Assembly (NCBI RefSeq): GCF_014596475.1
Contig: NZ_MECJ01000006.1
Coordinates: 186,001-250,000 of the forward strand
Direction: 5' to 3'
Origin: Streptomyces sp. CBMA152
GTDB lineage: Bacteria > Actinomycetota > Actinomycetes > Streptomycetales > Streptomycetaceae
Length of the DNA stretch: 64,000 nucleotides
Shown here: piece after piece, positions 1 to 8,933 of the stretch
How the letters are laid out: each line of letters begins with the position of its first letter
How positions within the stretch are numbered: position 1 is the first letter of the stretch
Notes under the pieces: model-generated
What the model saw: the letters and a program-made list of their open reading frames with translations, nothing else
Database searches by the model: none
What the model was told of the DNA's origin: nothing
Translations under genes and position numbers: made by a program

Positions 1-26
1 AATCGATCCGCATACCTCGCACCCTT

Positions 27-69
27 CCCTAGTGCTGTCCGGAATGCTGAATTCCGGACAGTGCTAGGG
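27..69. repeat. 19-bp stem inverted repeat
   Basis: Arms at 27-45 and 51-69 are separated by a 5-base loop (gctga). Seventeen of 19 positions pair perfectly and the other two are G-T, so an RNA copy would form a continuous 19-bp stem. It could be a factor-independent terminator or part of a mobile-element end. No T-tract follows on either strand. Confidence 0.7.
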
Positions 70-412
70 AGGAGGTGAGAAGAATGTCCGGAAGGCATGC
101 GTATGCATCAGAAAGGGGAGCGCGAGGAGCCAGCCGCTTAGGGCAGTTGATCCCTCTATTGGGAGGGGTCGCCAGTCTGCTTCGACTAGTACTCGAAGTA
201 CTGACTGACCTGCGCAAGTAGCAGCTGGCGCCTCACAAGGGCGGTGGGTCAGGTCGAGACTGAAGCATCTTTTTCCTGGCCTGCCGCCTCCAACTGACAT
301 TCACTAATGTACCCGGGGGTGGAGCACAGTGCATACCGTTTCCCGAATAAGCAACAAACGGGGGCCCTTGCTGCAGGTCGGGGGCATCCGCTTTTCCAGG
401 CTAGTTCAGTAG

Positions 413-436
413 CCACCGCATCACGTGATGCGGTGG
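413..436. repeat. Perfect 24-bp palindrome
   Basis: The arms ccaccgcatcac and gtgatgcggtgg meet without a spacer, giving a perfect 24-bp dyad centred on cacgtg. It lies about 110 bp beyond the terminase stop codon and 24 bp from a second perfect palindrome. A loop-free dyad suits dimeric protein binding better than a terminator hairpin. Confidence 0.75.
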
Positions 437-460
437 TTCGGAGGTCCGCACGGGCCCCAG

Positions 461-482
461 CACACCTCAACGTTGAGGTGTG
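461..482. repeat. Perfect 22-bp palindrome
   Basis: The arms cacacctcaac and gttgaggtgtg form a perfect 22-bp dyad centred on aacgtt. Together with the 24-bp palindrome at 413-436 it makes a closely spaced pair downstream of the terminase operon. A dimeric DNA-binding protein site or a recombination/nicking site is plausible. No function is shown by the sequence alone. Confidence 0.75.
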
Positions 483-543
483 AACCCCTCGTTGCGGATG
501 CCTCCGAACCCACGCGTAACTGCTCCGGAGGGGGAGTACCGGT

Positions 544-2082
544 TCAGCGCCGCCCTGTCAGGCGGGCGTCGTTGTACGCGCTGGCTCCTGCGGATGCCTG
601 CTGCGGGTCGGCAAGCTGCGTCAGTGCGTGCACGGCCGCATCCATCCGGTCTGGGCTGTCCATGCCGGCGACCCATGTCACCATCTGCTGTTCCAGGGCA
701 GGCCATTCCCCGACATGGTGCACGCGGCCCTGGTCGTAGAGCTGGGCGATGGGTTCCGCCCGCAGTCTCTTGCCGTGCTTCGCGGTGACAGAGAGGACCG
801 CGGGCATCAGCATTCCGTCGGTATGGTCCTCGTCCTGGAGCTGGGTCCATGCCTGGTGGAGGATCTGGCGGGACATGTCGCCGCCGTAGTTCGACTCAAC
901 GACGATCGCGTCAGCACGCAGCTCGATGGCCAGGAGGCAGGTCTCTCGACCCCAGGATTCGGCGCCGCGGTTGCCAGAGCGGTCGTCGAGAACGTAGAGG
1001 TGCCCGTCACGGTCGCGGGCGGCAGCGACGATCCCGGTCTCGTCGCCCACCGTGGACTCTCCGCCCGCCGGGTCGACGGCAACCACGATGCGGGCCAGGT
1101 CCACTCCGCGGAAGCGGGCTGCGCTGATGCGGTTGTTGGCGATCCACGACCATTGCCAGACGCCGCCTTCTTGGGGGCGGGGCTGCTGCTGGTAGAGGCT
1201 CCACCAGACGCGCTCGCCCACCGAGCGGCGGATCTCGGCCAGGGCGTTGGTGTCGTACCGGTGAGGCCACAGCGGCGTGCCGACTTCGCGGCCCAAGGCG
1301 TCGTCGTCGGCAAGGGCGAGCGCGGGGAGGTCGATGACGGTCCAGCGGTCACGCTCGTCGGCGAGGATCCGACCGGCGAGGTCGTCCTCGTCCCAGCGGG
1401 TCTGGATGAGGATGACCGAACCGCCCGGCTCGATGCGCGTGAGGAGGACGGCCTGCCACCATTCCCACAGGCGCTTGCGCATGGTCGGCGAGGACGCTTC
1501 CTGAGCGTCCTTGATCGGGTCGTCGACCACGGCCAGGTGGGCGCCTTTGCCGGTGAGGCCGCCGCCGACACCGGCCATCACCGCGCCGCCCTCGGTGCCG
1601 GCCAGGTCGAAGCGGTTCGCCGCGCTGGAGCCCGCGCGGAGGCTCATGCCGAGCTGCGGGCCGTAGGCCTGGATGGCGTCCCTGATCCACCGGCCGTGGT
1701 CGTCGGCCAGGTCGGAGGAGTAGGACGCGATCATCACCCGGTGTTCTGGGCGGCGCCGCAGGTACCAGAGCGGCCCCCACCGTGCGGCGCGGCGGCTCTT
1801 GCCGTGCCGGGGCGGCATCGTCAGCAAGAGCCGTGTCGGCTGCCCGGAGGCGACCCGCTCGAAGGCCGCGTCGATCTTCGCGAGATGCGCGGCCTGCATC
1901 TCCCGGCCGTCAGTGAGGACGGCGGCCATGGCGCCGGGGGAGCGGTCCAACGCCATCTCCCGCTCGATGGCGTGGAGCTGAGCACGCAGGCCCGGGCTGG
2001 ATGCTGCGGCTATCTCCCGGCGCCGGGAAGCGGGAAGCTCCCGGTACAGCTGAAGGACCGCAGCCTCGTCAGCCCTCCTCAT
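544..2082 (-). CDS. Phage terminase large subunit (TerL)
   Basis: Predicted DNA-packaging motor ATPase/nuclease of a tailed phage, 512 residues, a normal length for TerL. The N-terminal ATPase domain has a Walker A-like motif MPPRHGKS at residues 89-96 and a Walker B segment VVDDP near 185. The C-terminal RNase H-like nuclease domain begins around VAVDPAGG, with the first acidic residue at about 337. The start overlaps the end of the small-terminase gene by 14 bases, so the two form one operon. No portal, capsid or tail genes follow in the window, so this looks like a packaging-gene remnant or the edge of a prophage lying to the left. The family assignment is secure; its activity is unknown. 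Confidence 0.88.
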   Translation of the reverse strand: MRRADEAAVLQLYRELPASRRREIAAASSPGLRAQLHAIEREMALDRSPGAMAAVLTDGREMQAAHLAKIDAAFERVASGQPTRLLLTMPPRHGKSRRAARWGPLWYLRRRPEHRVMIASYSSDLADDHGRWIRDAIQAYGPQLGMSLRAGSSAANRFDLAGTEGGAVMAGVGGGLTGKGAHLAVVDDPIKDAQEASSPTMRKRLWEWWQAVLLTRIEPGGSVILIQTRWDEDDLAGRILADERDRWTVIDLPALALADDDALGREVGTPLWPHRYDTNALAEIRRSVGERVWWSLYQQQPRPQEGGVWQWSWIANNRISAARFRGVDLARIVVAVDPAGGESTVGDETGIVAAARDRDGHLYVLDDRSGNRGAESWGRETCLLAIELRADAIVVESNYGGDMSRQILHQAWTQLQDEDHTDGMLMPAVLSVTAKHGKRLRAEPIAQLYDQGRVHHVGEWPALEQQMVTWVAGMDSPDRMDAAVHALTQLADPQQASAGASAYNDARLTGRR

Positions 2083-2620
2083 CCCTGCCGACCGGGCTGC
2101 CCGCCAGAGCGATCAGCCGCTCCAGCTCCTCCAGTCCGGCTGTCTCGACCTGCACTGCCGCGCCGTTGGGCCCAGACAGTTCGGTCCGTACCGGTCGGTC
2201 GAGCCCGAGGAGGCGGCTACTGCGCTCAATGATGCGGACCGCACGGTCAACGGCCTGGTAGTCACCGGAGCGGATGGCCGCGCGGTAGACCGTGAAGAAC
2301 AGTCGCTCCAGTCGCTCGACCATGAGCTGGCGCAGTTCGTCCGCGCTGGTGTCGAGAGTGGTGGTGCGTTCGTTGAGGGCCTTGGAGACGTCCTTGCAGG
2401 CGAGCTCGATCAGCCGCTTGTCCGTGGGGGGTTCCAGGCCCCGCCGGTACAGGTCGATGCCGTAGCCCTGCGGGTAGGCGACGCCGTCCGAGTTGATCGC
2501 GGGATCGGCGGCCAGCTTGCGGCCGATGGTCAGCCAGTCAACTCCCGCCAGCTTCAGATCGATCGCGTCGGCCCGGCGTTGGGTGATGGCGGCCCGCGCG
2601 GCCCGGTCGGGGCGGCCCAT
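2069..2620 (-). CDS. Putative phage terminase small subunit
   Basis: 183 residues upstream of and overlapping the large terminase gene. Small terminase subunits recognise phage DNA and recruit TerL. The N-terminal part (about residues 10-60) looks like a helix-turn-helix region: a basic AAITQRRADAIDLKLAG segment is followed by LTIGRKLA. The middle is helical and the C-terminus acidic, which fits TerS proteins. The assignment rests mainly on position and general make-up because small subunits diverge quickly. ATG start at 2620; no promoter was identified. Confidence 0.72.
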   Translation of the reverse strand: MGRPDRAARAAITQRRADAIDLKLAGVDWLTIGRKLAADPAINSDGVAYPQGYGIDLYRRGLEPPTDKRLIELACKDVSKALNERTTTLDTSADELRQLMVERLERLFFTVYRAAIRSGDYQAVDRAVRIIERSSRLLGLDRPVRTELSGPNGAAVQVETAGLEELERLIALAGSPVGRDEEG

Positions 2621-3104
2621 GAACGACTCCCTGGGCCCCGCGCCCTTCTCTTCATGATCCTGTAGCGGAAGTAGCGTGGGCTTCTAGCGTCGTGGAGTGC
2701 GGTGTCCGCGGACGCTCGCGCAGTTGGTCCCGTACGTGGGCGATTACGAGACGACGTGTGCAATTTGTGGCCGTAGGCAATCGGACAGATCTGGGCCCCA
2801 GGGAACCTCGGACTCCCTGCATCAGCTTCACAGGAAAGTCACAGGTCTCCTATGAGGGTGGGGGAGCTGCGCTCTGTGGTGCGGTCGAGAGACGTGTGGT
2901 GGTTTCGGACAGACAGCCCGAACCAAGTAATCAAACACCTGTGTCATTCCGTTGGGGTGTGCATACGGTTGGCGGCATGCACGGAGGGTCCTGACCCGTC
3001 CCGCCGTGCGAGTACATGCACCAGCGACCGGGGGAACAGCTGTCGCCCATGGGGGGTGAGGTGTGCCCTGGGTCGCTTCGACCTCGGGATGAAAGGCATG
3101 TCTC
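2621..3104. other. Intergenic region between divergent terminase and toxin genes
   Basis: About 480 bp with no recognisable gene. It must carry the promoters for the leftward terminase operon and the rightward toxin gene. Open frames on both strands here have no family resemblance. Stretches are less G+C-rich than the flanking coding DNA, as expected for promoter DNA, but no clear -10/-35 pair can be named. Confidence 0.5.
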
Positions 3105-6100
3105 TTGCGTTCCAGATCTCCAAATCCTTTCTTACCAAGGCCGGGACAGTCGGGGTTGGCTGCCCGGATCATTCTTCTGCTGACGGCCGTCGCCATGGTG
3201 GTCGGCCTCGCTGTTCGGCCTGACCTTGCGGGGTCTTCGGGCCGGGGCGGTATGAGCCTGGTCGGGGATTCCTACGACGGCTACGACACCAAGGCCTCTG
3301 AACAGCTGCGTGGGGATCAGTGTGTGGCTGCTGATGCCCTGCGCAGGGGCGGGGCCAGCCTGTTCGCCCTGGCGCAGGATGCCATCGGGCTGCCGCCCGA
3401 TCAGCTTCACCAGAAGGTCTATCGGGACCTTCTCAACGACAAGACCCCTCTGCATCAGGCTCGCAATGCGGACAGCGACAGCACCGACCAGTGGCTGAAG
3501 AAGGTCAGCGACCAGGAGCAGGTGTGGTCCGGCGCCACCAGCGGTCTGGATTTCCCTCACCCGCCGCGAGGGGACGGCAAGGTCTTCGATCAGGTCGGGC
3601 TGCTTCCGTGGCTGTATCAGTCGTACGGGGCCGGGGACGACGTGGTCAATCCGTTCTACGATCCGTCACCCACCGCCGACGACAAGACGAAGGCAGCCGC
3701 GCTCGCGATCGGCGACGCGCTGTACACCACGGCAGGCACGCCCCAGGAGCAGCAGGCGTGGGCGCTGTGGAAGAAGAACTCGGGGAAGGTCGAAGAGAAC
3801 CAGTGGTTCGTTCCCCGGGTGTTCACCGATGACGCCCGGATCTTCCTGTCCTCGGGCGGCTTCCCCACTACAGCCCCGGCTCCGGACAGTCCCGAGTTCC
3901 GTATCGCGGTCGAGGACTTGAAGGCCCGCTTCGCCACGTGTGCCTGGCACGACCCGATCGACCCGAACCGAGCTCTCGGTAAGGAGGTGGCGCAGGCATC
4001 CGCTGAGTGGCAGCAGGAGATCGCCTCGCAGGCCGCGCAGCGTCAGCAGATCCTCGGTGCGAGCTCCACCGCGGCGAAGGCGTTGCAGGATGGCACGTTC
4101 GCCCTGGGCAAGCTGGTGGGCCAGTCGTGGGTCGCGGACTACTCCACTCGCTGGCTGGACTACTCCACCGAGGGCGGCGTCGGCTGGATCGGCGACGCCC
4201 CCAATGTGATCAAGGTGGTGACTGCTGCCGGCAAGTGCCTGGACGTCGAGGGGGGAAGCAAGGACAACGGCGCCTCCGTACAGATCTGGAACTGCAACAA
4301 CGGCGCAGCGCAAGACTGGCGACTGGAGCCGGACGGCAGCGGCCTGCATCTGCGGAACCCCAGCTCGGGCAAGTGCCTGGACGTCGACCACGCCAACAGC
4401 GCCGACGGCACGAAGATCCAGATCTGGAACTGCAACCAGGCTCCGGCCCAGACGTGGGAAGCCGACGTCCGTGCCACCACGAGTCTGAGGAACACGGGAA
4501 CGGGCAAGTGCCTGGACCTGCGCACGTTCACCAACGGCCAGGACGCGTTCCTCTACCCGTGCAACGGCACGGACGGGCAGAAGTTCAAGGTCTCCCCCAA
4601 GGGCCACACCGGCCCGGCCCCGACCAAGGCCAACGTCGACAAGGCCAAGGCGAACATCACGGGTGCGCAGGTGGAGGCGAAGAAGCAACTCGACGTCCTC
4701 CGTGCTCAGTTGGAGACAGCGAAGAAGGCCGCTGCCACCTCCACCACGGCGCAGCAGGCCGCCTACACCATCGCGGACCAGAACGGGGCCCCTCGGGGAC
4801 GCGGTCTGATCGTCGGGCAGCAGAAGGACCAGGTCACCCAGGGCGCTGTTGCCGCGTTGGAGGCGATGGTCAAGGCCGGGGAAACTGCCGAGGCCGCCAC
4901 CCGTGCCTCGGCGGCCGACAGCGACACCATCACCCAGCGGGCCCTCGCGCAGGCAGCGCAAGTGCGGGCCGAGTTCCGTAAGAAGGCTGCTGAGACAGCG
5001 GAGTTGCAGGCCCAGGCCGCCCGTGATGCGGCCAAGATGCATCGCGACAACGCCAAGACGGACGCGGAGAGTGCGAAGGCGAAGCTGGCCGACGCGGTCA
5101 AGGCCGAGGGCGAGGCGAAGGCCGCCGCAGCGCAGGCACACGCCAAGCGGCTCGCGGCGGAGGCGCAGGAGCAGACGGCCAAGGCGGAGAAGGAAACGGC
5201 CGCAGCGAAGCAGGCCGAAGCCAACCAGCACAAGCAGAACGCCCAGGCAGAAGCCGGGAAGGCGAAGGACGCCAAGGACAAGGCCGAAGCCGCCGAGCAG
5301 ACCGCCAAGAGCAACCGTGACGACGCGGTCAAGGCCCGCGACAAGGCCCAAGCACTGCGGGACGACGTCTACAACGCCGAGCAGAAAGCGGACGCCGCCC
5401 GCGCCAAGGCCGACTCCAAGGAAGCGTACGCGCAGTCGTTGGACGCCGGGGATGCTGCGGACGCCGCCCGTAAGGCAGCCAATGAGGCCGCTGCCGCTGC
5501 GGACGATGCCAAAGCGGCAGCCAAACGGGCCCGTACCGAGGCCGACGCCGCCACCCAGGCAGCGGCGGATGCAGATGCTGCGGCCACGAGGGCGGAGGCT
5601 GCGGCCAAGCGGGCCCGTTCCGACGCGGATGCCGCGCAGGCCGCGAAGCTGAAGGCCGACGCCGCGGTCAGGACGGCCACCAGTGCCGCCGCGGACGCCA
5701 TTCAGGCATCCAAGGACGCGGCAGCCGAAGCCACCGCCGCGGTCAAGCAGGCCGACCTGGCGACCGCGCAGGCGAAGACCGCCAAGTCCAACGCCGACGC
5801 CGCCGGCAAGGAGGCTCTCACCGCTCTCGCCGCCGCGGCGAAGGCCGCCGGCTACGCCCATGTCACCGCGCAGGCCGCCGCTGATGCCACGGCCGCCGCA
5901 CGACAGGTCGCCAAGCCGGCCAACGACGCCGTCCAACTCGGCAGCCCCTACGCGGACACCGACAGCACAGCCTCTCTGGTGGTGCTGACGGGGCAGGCGT
6001 CGAAGACGGTCGCCGAGCAGCAGCAGGCCGTCGCCCAGGCCCACGCCGACAACGCCAAAACGGAAGCCGAAGCGGCCAAGGACATCGCCAACCAGGCCCA

Positions 6101-7610
6101 GGGCGATACGAAGGAGGCGTACCTCCACGCCGCCAACGCGGCCGGCTACGCGGCAGAAGCCCGGGGCTACGCGAAGGAAGCCCTCGGCTATTCGACACAA
6201 GCCGCCGGATACGCAGCTGAGGCTGCCAAGTCCCTGGCCCGCACGGTCGAATACGACCGGCAGGCCACCGAGGACGCGGCAGCCGCCGACAAGGCAGCCG
6301 GCCGGGCCGAAGGTTATGCGAAGGAAGCCCGCGAGTCCGCCGACCAGGCCGCCCTCGACGCGGCAGCGGCACGTGACGCTGCAGACCAGGCCGCGCAGGC
6401 GGCCAAGGACGCACAGGCCGCAGCCGACCGCGCCAACACCGCTGCCACAGAGGCGGAACAGGCGGCCAAGGACGCCGCCAAGGCAGCCAAGGACGCCCAG
6501 GACGCGGCCCAACGGGCGGAGACGAAGGAGAAGAACACCCAGATCTCGACCGGGGCCGGCAGCATCGGCGGCGTCTTTTTCAAGACCAAGCTCGAGCCCG
6601 TCGGCGAACCGGAAAACGTCAAGAAGGACAACTGCAACGTCATCATCCACACCGGTGACTGCATCATCACCGCGACGATCACCTCCAAGGTGTTCGTCGA
6701 CCTCTTCCTGTGCACCAACCCCGACATCCCCGACGCACAGTCCGGATGCCTGGCCTCCGACACCCTGTTCCTCGCCAGCCAGGAGCTGAAGCCGCAGACC
6801 CAAGAGGTCACCTACACGATCACGCAGCAGGAGTTCAACCACGCCATCGGCAAGGGGCTGATCAAGGCCCTCACCGAGGACTTCACCGGGTGCTGGGACA
6901 AAATCACCGGTGGCGGCGGAAGCTTGGGCAACTGCGGCTGGGCCGCCTTCGACATCACGTCCCTCGTCTTCGGCAACGTCGCCATCAAGGCCATCGCGGA
7001 TGGCGTCAAAGCCGTCGACGCTGCAGCGAGAACGGGCATCGGCTTCATCGACGCCTGGAGGGGCCTACGTACCGTCGGGCTCACTGAGGAGGCTATCGCC
7101 GGAATCGGAGCCAAGCTGCTCCGCACGCTCGGCGACACATGCGGCAGGCCGGTGGCCCGGACGGCTTTGACCACCGTGCACGCCGCCGCGGCGGCAAAGG
7201 GCTGCTGGGTCGTGAAGGGAGGGCCCGGCGTATGGGCCATCACCACGGAGGGGGGAAAGAGCGCGAGGGCCGTTGCCTACGAATTCCAGATAACAGGGGT
7301 TCCTGAAGGGTTCGGCTACAAGATACTGAATACGTCGAACCGTGCAGGGGAGCTGAAGTTTGACGGATTCAACGGCGTCGAACTGCTGGAGGCGAAGGGC
7401 CCCGGCTATTCGCAGATCATGAAGTTCAGGCCGGATATCGTGAAGACGGATTTCGTGGCGCAAGCGGAAAAGCAGGTTGCGGCGGCTCCCAATACATCGA
7501 TTACATGGCACATCGCCGAGTCCGATGTGTTCGACGAAGCCGAGAAGGTTTTTGCGGCGAACGAAAAGCTCGCAAGAATTAAGGTCGTGTACACGCCGCC
7601 CGCTCCCTAG
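3105..7610 (+). CDS. Large polymorphic toxin: ricin-type lectin, Ala-rich coiled coil, Tox-REase-5-like tip
   Basis: 1501 residues. A hydrophobic segment (about residues 19-40) suggests export or anchoring. A ricin B-type lectin module occupies about 369-496, with three GKCLD repeats and QIWNCN motifs. A long Ala/Lys/Asp/Glu-rich, almost Cys-free coiled-coil stalk runs from about 505 to 1145. The last ~110 residues resemble Tox-REase-5 nuclease toxin domains: KFDGFNG...LLEAKG places a PD-(D/E)xK-like triad at D1420, E1429 and K1431, followed by the family WHIAE segment and a VVYTP ending. This fits a contact- or secretion-delivered nuclease toxin. The start is TTG; codon 10 is a rare TTA (3132-3134), hinting at bldA control if the start is right. 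The 3' end is less G+C-rich than the rest, as in exchangeable toxin tips. The gene after it is a likely immunity gene. Confidence 0.8.
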   Translation: MRSRSPNPFLPRPGQSGLAARIILLLTAVAMVVGLAVRPDLAGSSGRGGMSLVGDSYDGYDTKASEQLRGDQCVAADALRRGGASLFALAQDAIGLPPDQLHQKVYRDLLNDKTPLHQARNADSDSTDQWLKKVSDQEQVWSGATSGLDFPHPPRGDGKVFDQVGLLPWLYQSYGAGDDVVNPFYDPSPTADDKTKAAALAIGDALYTTAGTPQEQQAWALWKKNSGKVEENQWFVPRVFTDDARIFLSSGGFPTTAPAPDSPEFRIAVEDLKARFATCAWHDPIDPNRALGKEVAQASAEWQQEIASQAAQRQQILGASSTAAKALQDGTFALGKLVGQSWVADYSTRWLDYSTEGGVGWIGDAPNVIKVVTAAGKCLDVEGGSKDNGASVQIWNCNNGAAQDWRLEPDGSGLHLRNPSSGKCLDVDHANSADGTKIQIWNCNQAPAQTWEADVRATTSLRNTGTGKCLDLRTFTNGQDAFLYPCNGTDGQKFKVSPKGHTGPAPTKANVDKAKANITGAQVEAKKQLDVLRAQLETAKKAAATSTTAQQAAYTIADQNGAPRGRGLIVGQQKDQVTQGAVAALEAMVKAGETAEAATRASAADSDTITQRALAQAAQVRAEFRKKAAETAELQAQAARDAAKMHRDNAKTDAESAKAKLADAVKAEGEAKAAAAQAHAKRLAAEAQEQTAKAEKETAAAKQAEANQHKQNAQAEAGKAKDAKDKAEAAEQTAKSNRDDAVKARDKAQALRDDVYNAEQKADAARAKADSKEAYAQSLDAGDAADAARKAANEAAAAADDAKAAAKRARTEADAATQAAADADAAATRAEAAAKRARSDADAAQAAKLKADAAVRTATSAAADAIQASKDAAAEATAAVKQADLATAQAKTAKSNADAAGKEALTALAAAAKAAGYAHVTAQAAADATAAARQVAKPANDAVQLGSPYADTDSTASLVVLTGQASKTVAEQQQAVAQAHADNAKTEAEAAKDIANQAQGDTKEAYLHAANAAGYAAEARGYAKEALGYSTQAAGYAAEAAKSLARTVEYDRQATEDAAAADKAAGRAEGYAKEARESADQAALDAAAARDAADQAAQAAKDAQAAADRANTAATEAEQAAKDAAKAAKDAQDAAQRAETKEKNTQISTGAGSIGGVFFKTKLEPVGEPENVKKDNCNVIIHTGDCIITATITSKVFVDLFLCTNPDIPDAQSGCLASDTLFLASQELKPQTQEVTYTITQQEFNHAIGKGLIKALTEDFTGCWDKITGGGGSLGNCGWAAFDITSLVFGNVAIKAIADGVKAVDAAARTGIGFIDAWRGLRTVGLTEEAIAGIGAKLLRTLGDTCGRPVARTALTTVHAAAAAKGCWVVKGGPGVWAITTEGGKSARAVAYEFQITGVPEGFGYKILNTSNRAGELKFDGFNGVELLEAKGPGYSQIMKFRPDIVKTDFVAQAEKQVAAAPNTSITWHIAESDVFDEAEKVFAANEKLARIKVVYTPPAP

Positions 7611-8001
7611 GCCATGGGGCCACACGGACACAGTTCTCTAGGACTGCCGCCCAGTGCAAGCCTAGGTGGCAGGAGAAGGGCAGGATGCAGACTGTCCGTA
7701 CGGACGTCTGCCTTTGCCAGCCACAGCTGAGATAGCGTCAAGGGGGCGGCGCGAGCCGGAGAGGTGAGCCCTTCCCTCATCGCGCCGCCCCTGACGCTCA
7801 GCATGCCGGCGACGAGTGTCTGCCCATCAGCGGCGATTCCCGCAGCGCCACAGATGGGCACTGCGAGCGAGAGAGCTTGCAACTCCTGGCCTCCGCAAGG
7901 CGGCATACCTCCAGACCACGTGGAACGCGCCGATAGGGGTTCATCACTCCTCGGGGCGCGTATAGGATCACCCCGACTCGTCACCTACCGCGGAGATTCA
8001 A
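7611..8001. other. Gap between toxin and putative immunity gene
   Basis: About 390 bp without a recognisable gene. Open frames exist on both strands (for example 7607-7984 on the minus strand) but resemble nothing known and have no ribosome binding site. Immunity genes usually follow toxins directly, so this spacer may be the scar of a displaced or decayed toxin-tip or immunity cassette. No terminal inverted repeats of an insertion sequence were seen. Confidence 0.5.
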
Positions 8002-8394
8002 GTGAGTTACGACATCTTTGTGTTTCGGTTTGTTAATTCCGAGCAGGTTCACCTGGAAAGAGACGTTATTCATGAAATTCTCGATGCGCACGTGACAGAA
8101 CGTGACCCCGAGCGTCACTTTCTCCAGTTGAAGACGGGAGAGGGCGGGGGGGTGGCGGATATCTACCTCAGCTCCGAAAGTAGCATCATGATCAGCAATT
8201 TTGGGGGGGATGGGATTATGGATATCATTTCTGAGATAATGCAGCGCCTAGAGGCCGTTCTGGTTCTCCCAGGAGGAACGGTGGTCCTGAGCCGTGAAGC
8301 GGACCGTCAGCATCTGCCGGAGGATTTCAAGGATTGGTCCGTCGTTGTGGCATCCACCGGCCAGGAAATCACGCAGGCGATCCGGGCATCATAG
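8002..8394 (+). CDS. Putative immunity protein for the upstream nuclease toxin
   Basis: 130 residues with a GTG start preceded by ggagattca. No named family is recognised; the predicted alpha/beta pattern (MSYDIFVFRF, an ILDAHV helix, then IYLSSESSIMIS strands) is common among small immunity proteins. Its position as the first gene after the toxin, its size, and a base composition far from its surroundings (8041-8100 has 28 G/C of 60) support an immunity role. A second, diverged copy follows at 8487. It should act in the cytoplasm by binding the toxin tip. Family-level confirmation is lacking. Confidence 0.55.
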   Translation: MSYDIFVFRFVNSEQVHLERDVIHEILDAHVTERDPERHFLQLKTGEGGGVADIYLSSESSIMISNFGGDGIMDIISEIMQRLEAVLVLPGGTVVLSREADRQHLPEDFKDWSVVVASTGQEITQAIRAS

Positions 8395-8486
8395 ATGTAT
8401 CCGGTTGGCGAAATGCGCGTCGGCTCTTCGGGCAGCTGATACCGGGAGGGAGAAAATCCGTAACCCATATTCTGATAGGCGGTGAA

Positions 8487-8933
8487 GTGAGTCGCGCTGT
8501 GGGAATCCACAAGTTCGTCAACGGCGAACCGGTCCCGCCGGACCTGAACATGGTCTTCGAGGTCCTGGCACCCTACGATGCTGCTCCAGAACGGGCGACT
8601 GGCAACCCCAGGAACTTCTGGATCCGGGCCGCCGATGGCAGCGAGGCCGAAGTGTTCGTTGACGATGCCGTCATCACCGTCGAGCGCCCACAGGGTGGCG
8701 ACGTCTTCCGCATTGTCGCCGAGCTTGCGGACCGGCTCGGTGCAGCGGCACGTGTTGGTGATGATGTTGAACCAACTGTCGCAGCTCGTGCACCAGATGG
8801 AGCCGGGGGTGGGGGGCGTGGACTGTCGCGTGCGGGGCATGGGGTCTTCCTGTCAGAGGCGGTCGGCGAGCTGGGCGCGCGGCCGGCTTGGGGCGAGCGT
8901 GGCGACGATCAGGTGAAGGTCTCCAGCTCGTAG
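8487..8933 (+). CDS. Degenerate paralogue of the putative immunity protein (chimeric 3' end)
   Basis: The GTG start at 8487 gives a protein that aligns gap-free at its start with the gene at 8002: both read FVN at residues 10-12, and both share a VI/VF-x-E-hL helix, an acidic/Gly turn, a VF/IY strand and an I-x-(2)-E-hhxRL helix. Similarity stops near residue 88 (about nt 8750). The remaining ~60 residues are Gly/Ala/Arg-rich low-quality sequence. On the opposite strand, 8840 down to about 8740 reads like the start of a small CxxC protein. The copy therefore appears recombined and probably truncated. It may be a decayed immunity gene or one for a related toxin. Confidence 0.45.
   Translation: MSRAVGIHKFVNGEPVPPDLNMVFEVLAPYDAAPERATGNPRNFWIRAADGSEAEVFVDDAVITVERPQGGDVFRIVAELADRLGAAARVGDDVEPTVAARAPDGAGGGGRGLSRAGHGVFLSEAVGELGARPAWGERGDDQVKVSSS

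Larger units (their letters stand above)
1..543. other. Non-coding segment rich in inverted repeats, 3' of the terminase genes
   Basis: No convincing gene lies between the window edge and the end of the large terminase gene. Short open frames occur on both strands but lack ribosome binding sites and recognisable products. The segment holds three strong inverted repeats, annotated separately, which suggests transcription termination or a recombination/packaging function. No tRNA or att-like direct repeat was recognised by eye. Confidence 0.6.

Noticed and set aside
628..2232. 534-codon plus-strand open frame over the terminase genes
   Set aside because: Antisense to TerL/TerS, which have Walker and nuclease motifs; no protein family match in the antisense product.
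4620..6540. Tandem DNA repeat
   Set aside because: The periodicity is at protein level (Ala-rich heptad-like coiled coil); individual DNA units are not conserved enough for a satellite.
3666..6842. Very long open frame (1058 codons) on the minus strand inside the toxin gene
   Set aside because: It is antisense to the Ala-rich coiled coil; GC-rich third positions suppress stops on the other strand. Its product is Gly/Leu/Arg-rich with no recognisable family.
7611..8001. Insertion sequence between toxin and immunity gene
   Set aside because: No transposase motif and no terminal inverted repeats or target duplication could be seen.
8307..8840. 177-codon minus-strand gene
   Set aside because: Only its first ~33 codons (CxxC...CxC) look protein-like; the remainder is antisense to the immunity-like copy, so it is treated as a gene fragment at a recombination joint.
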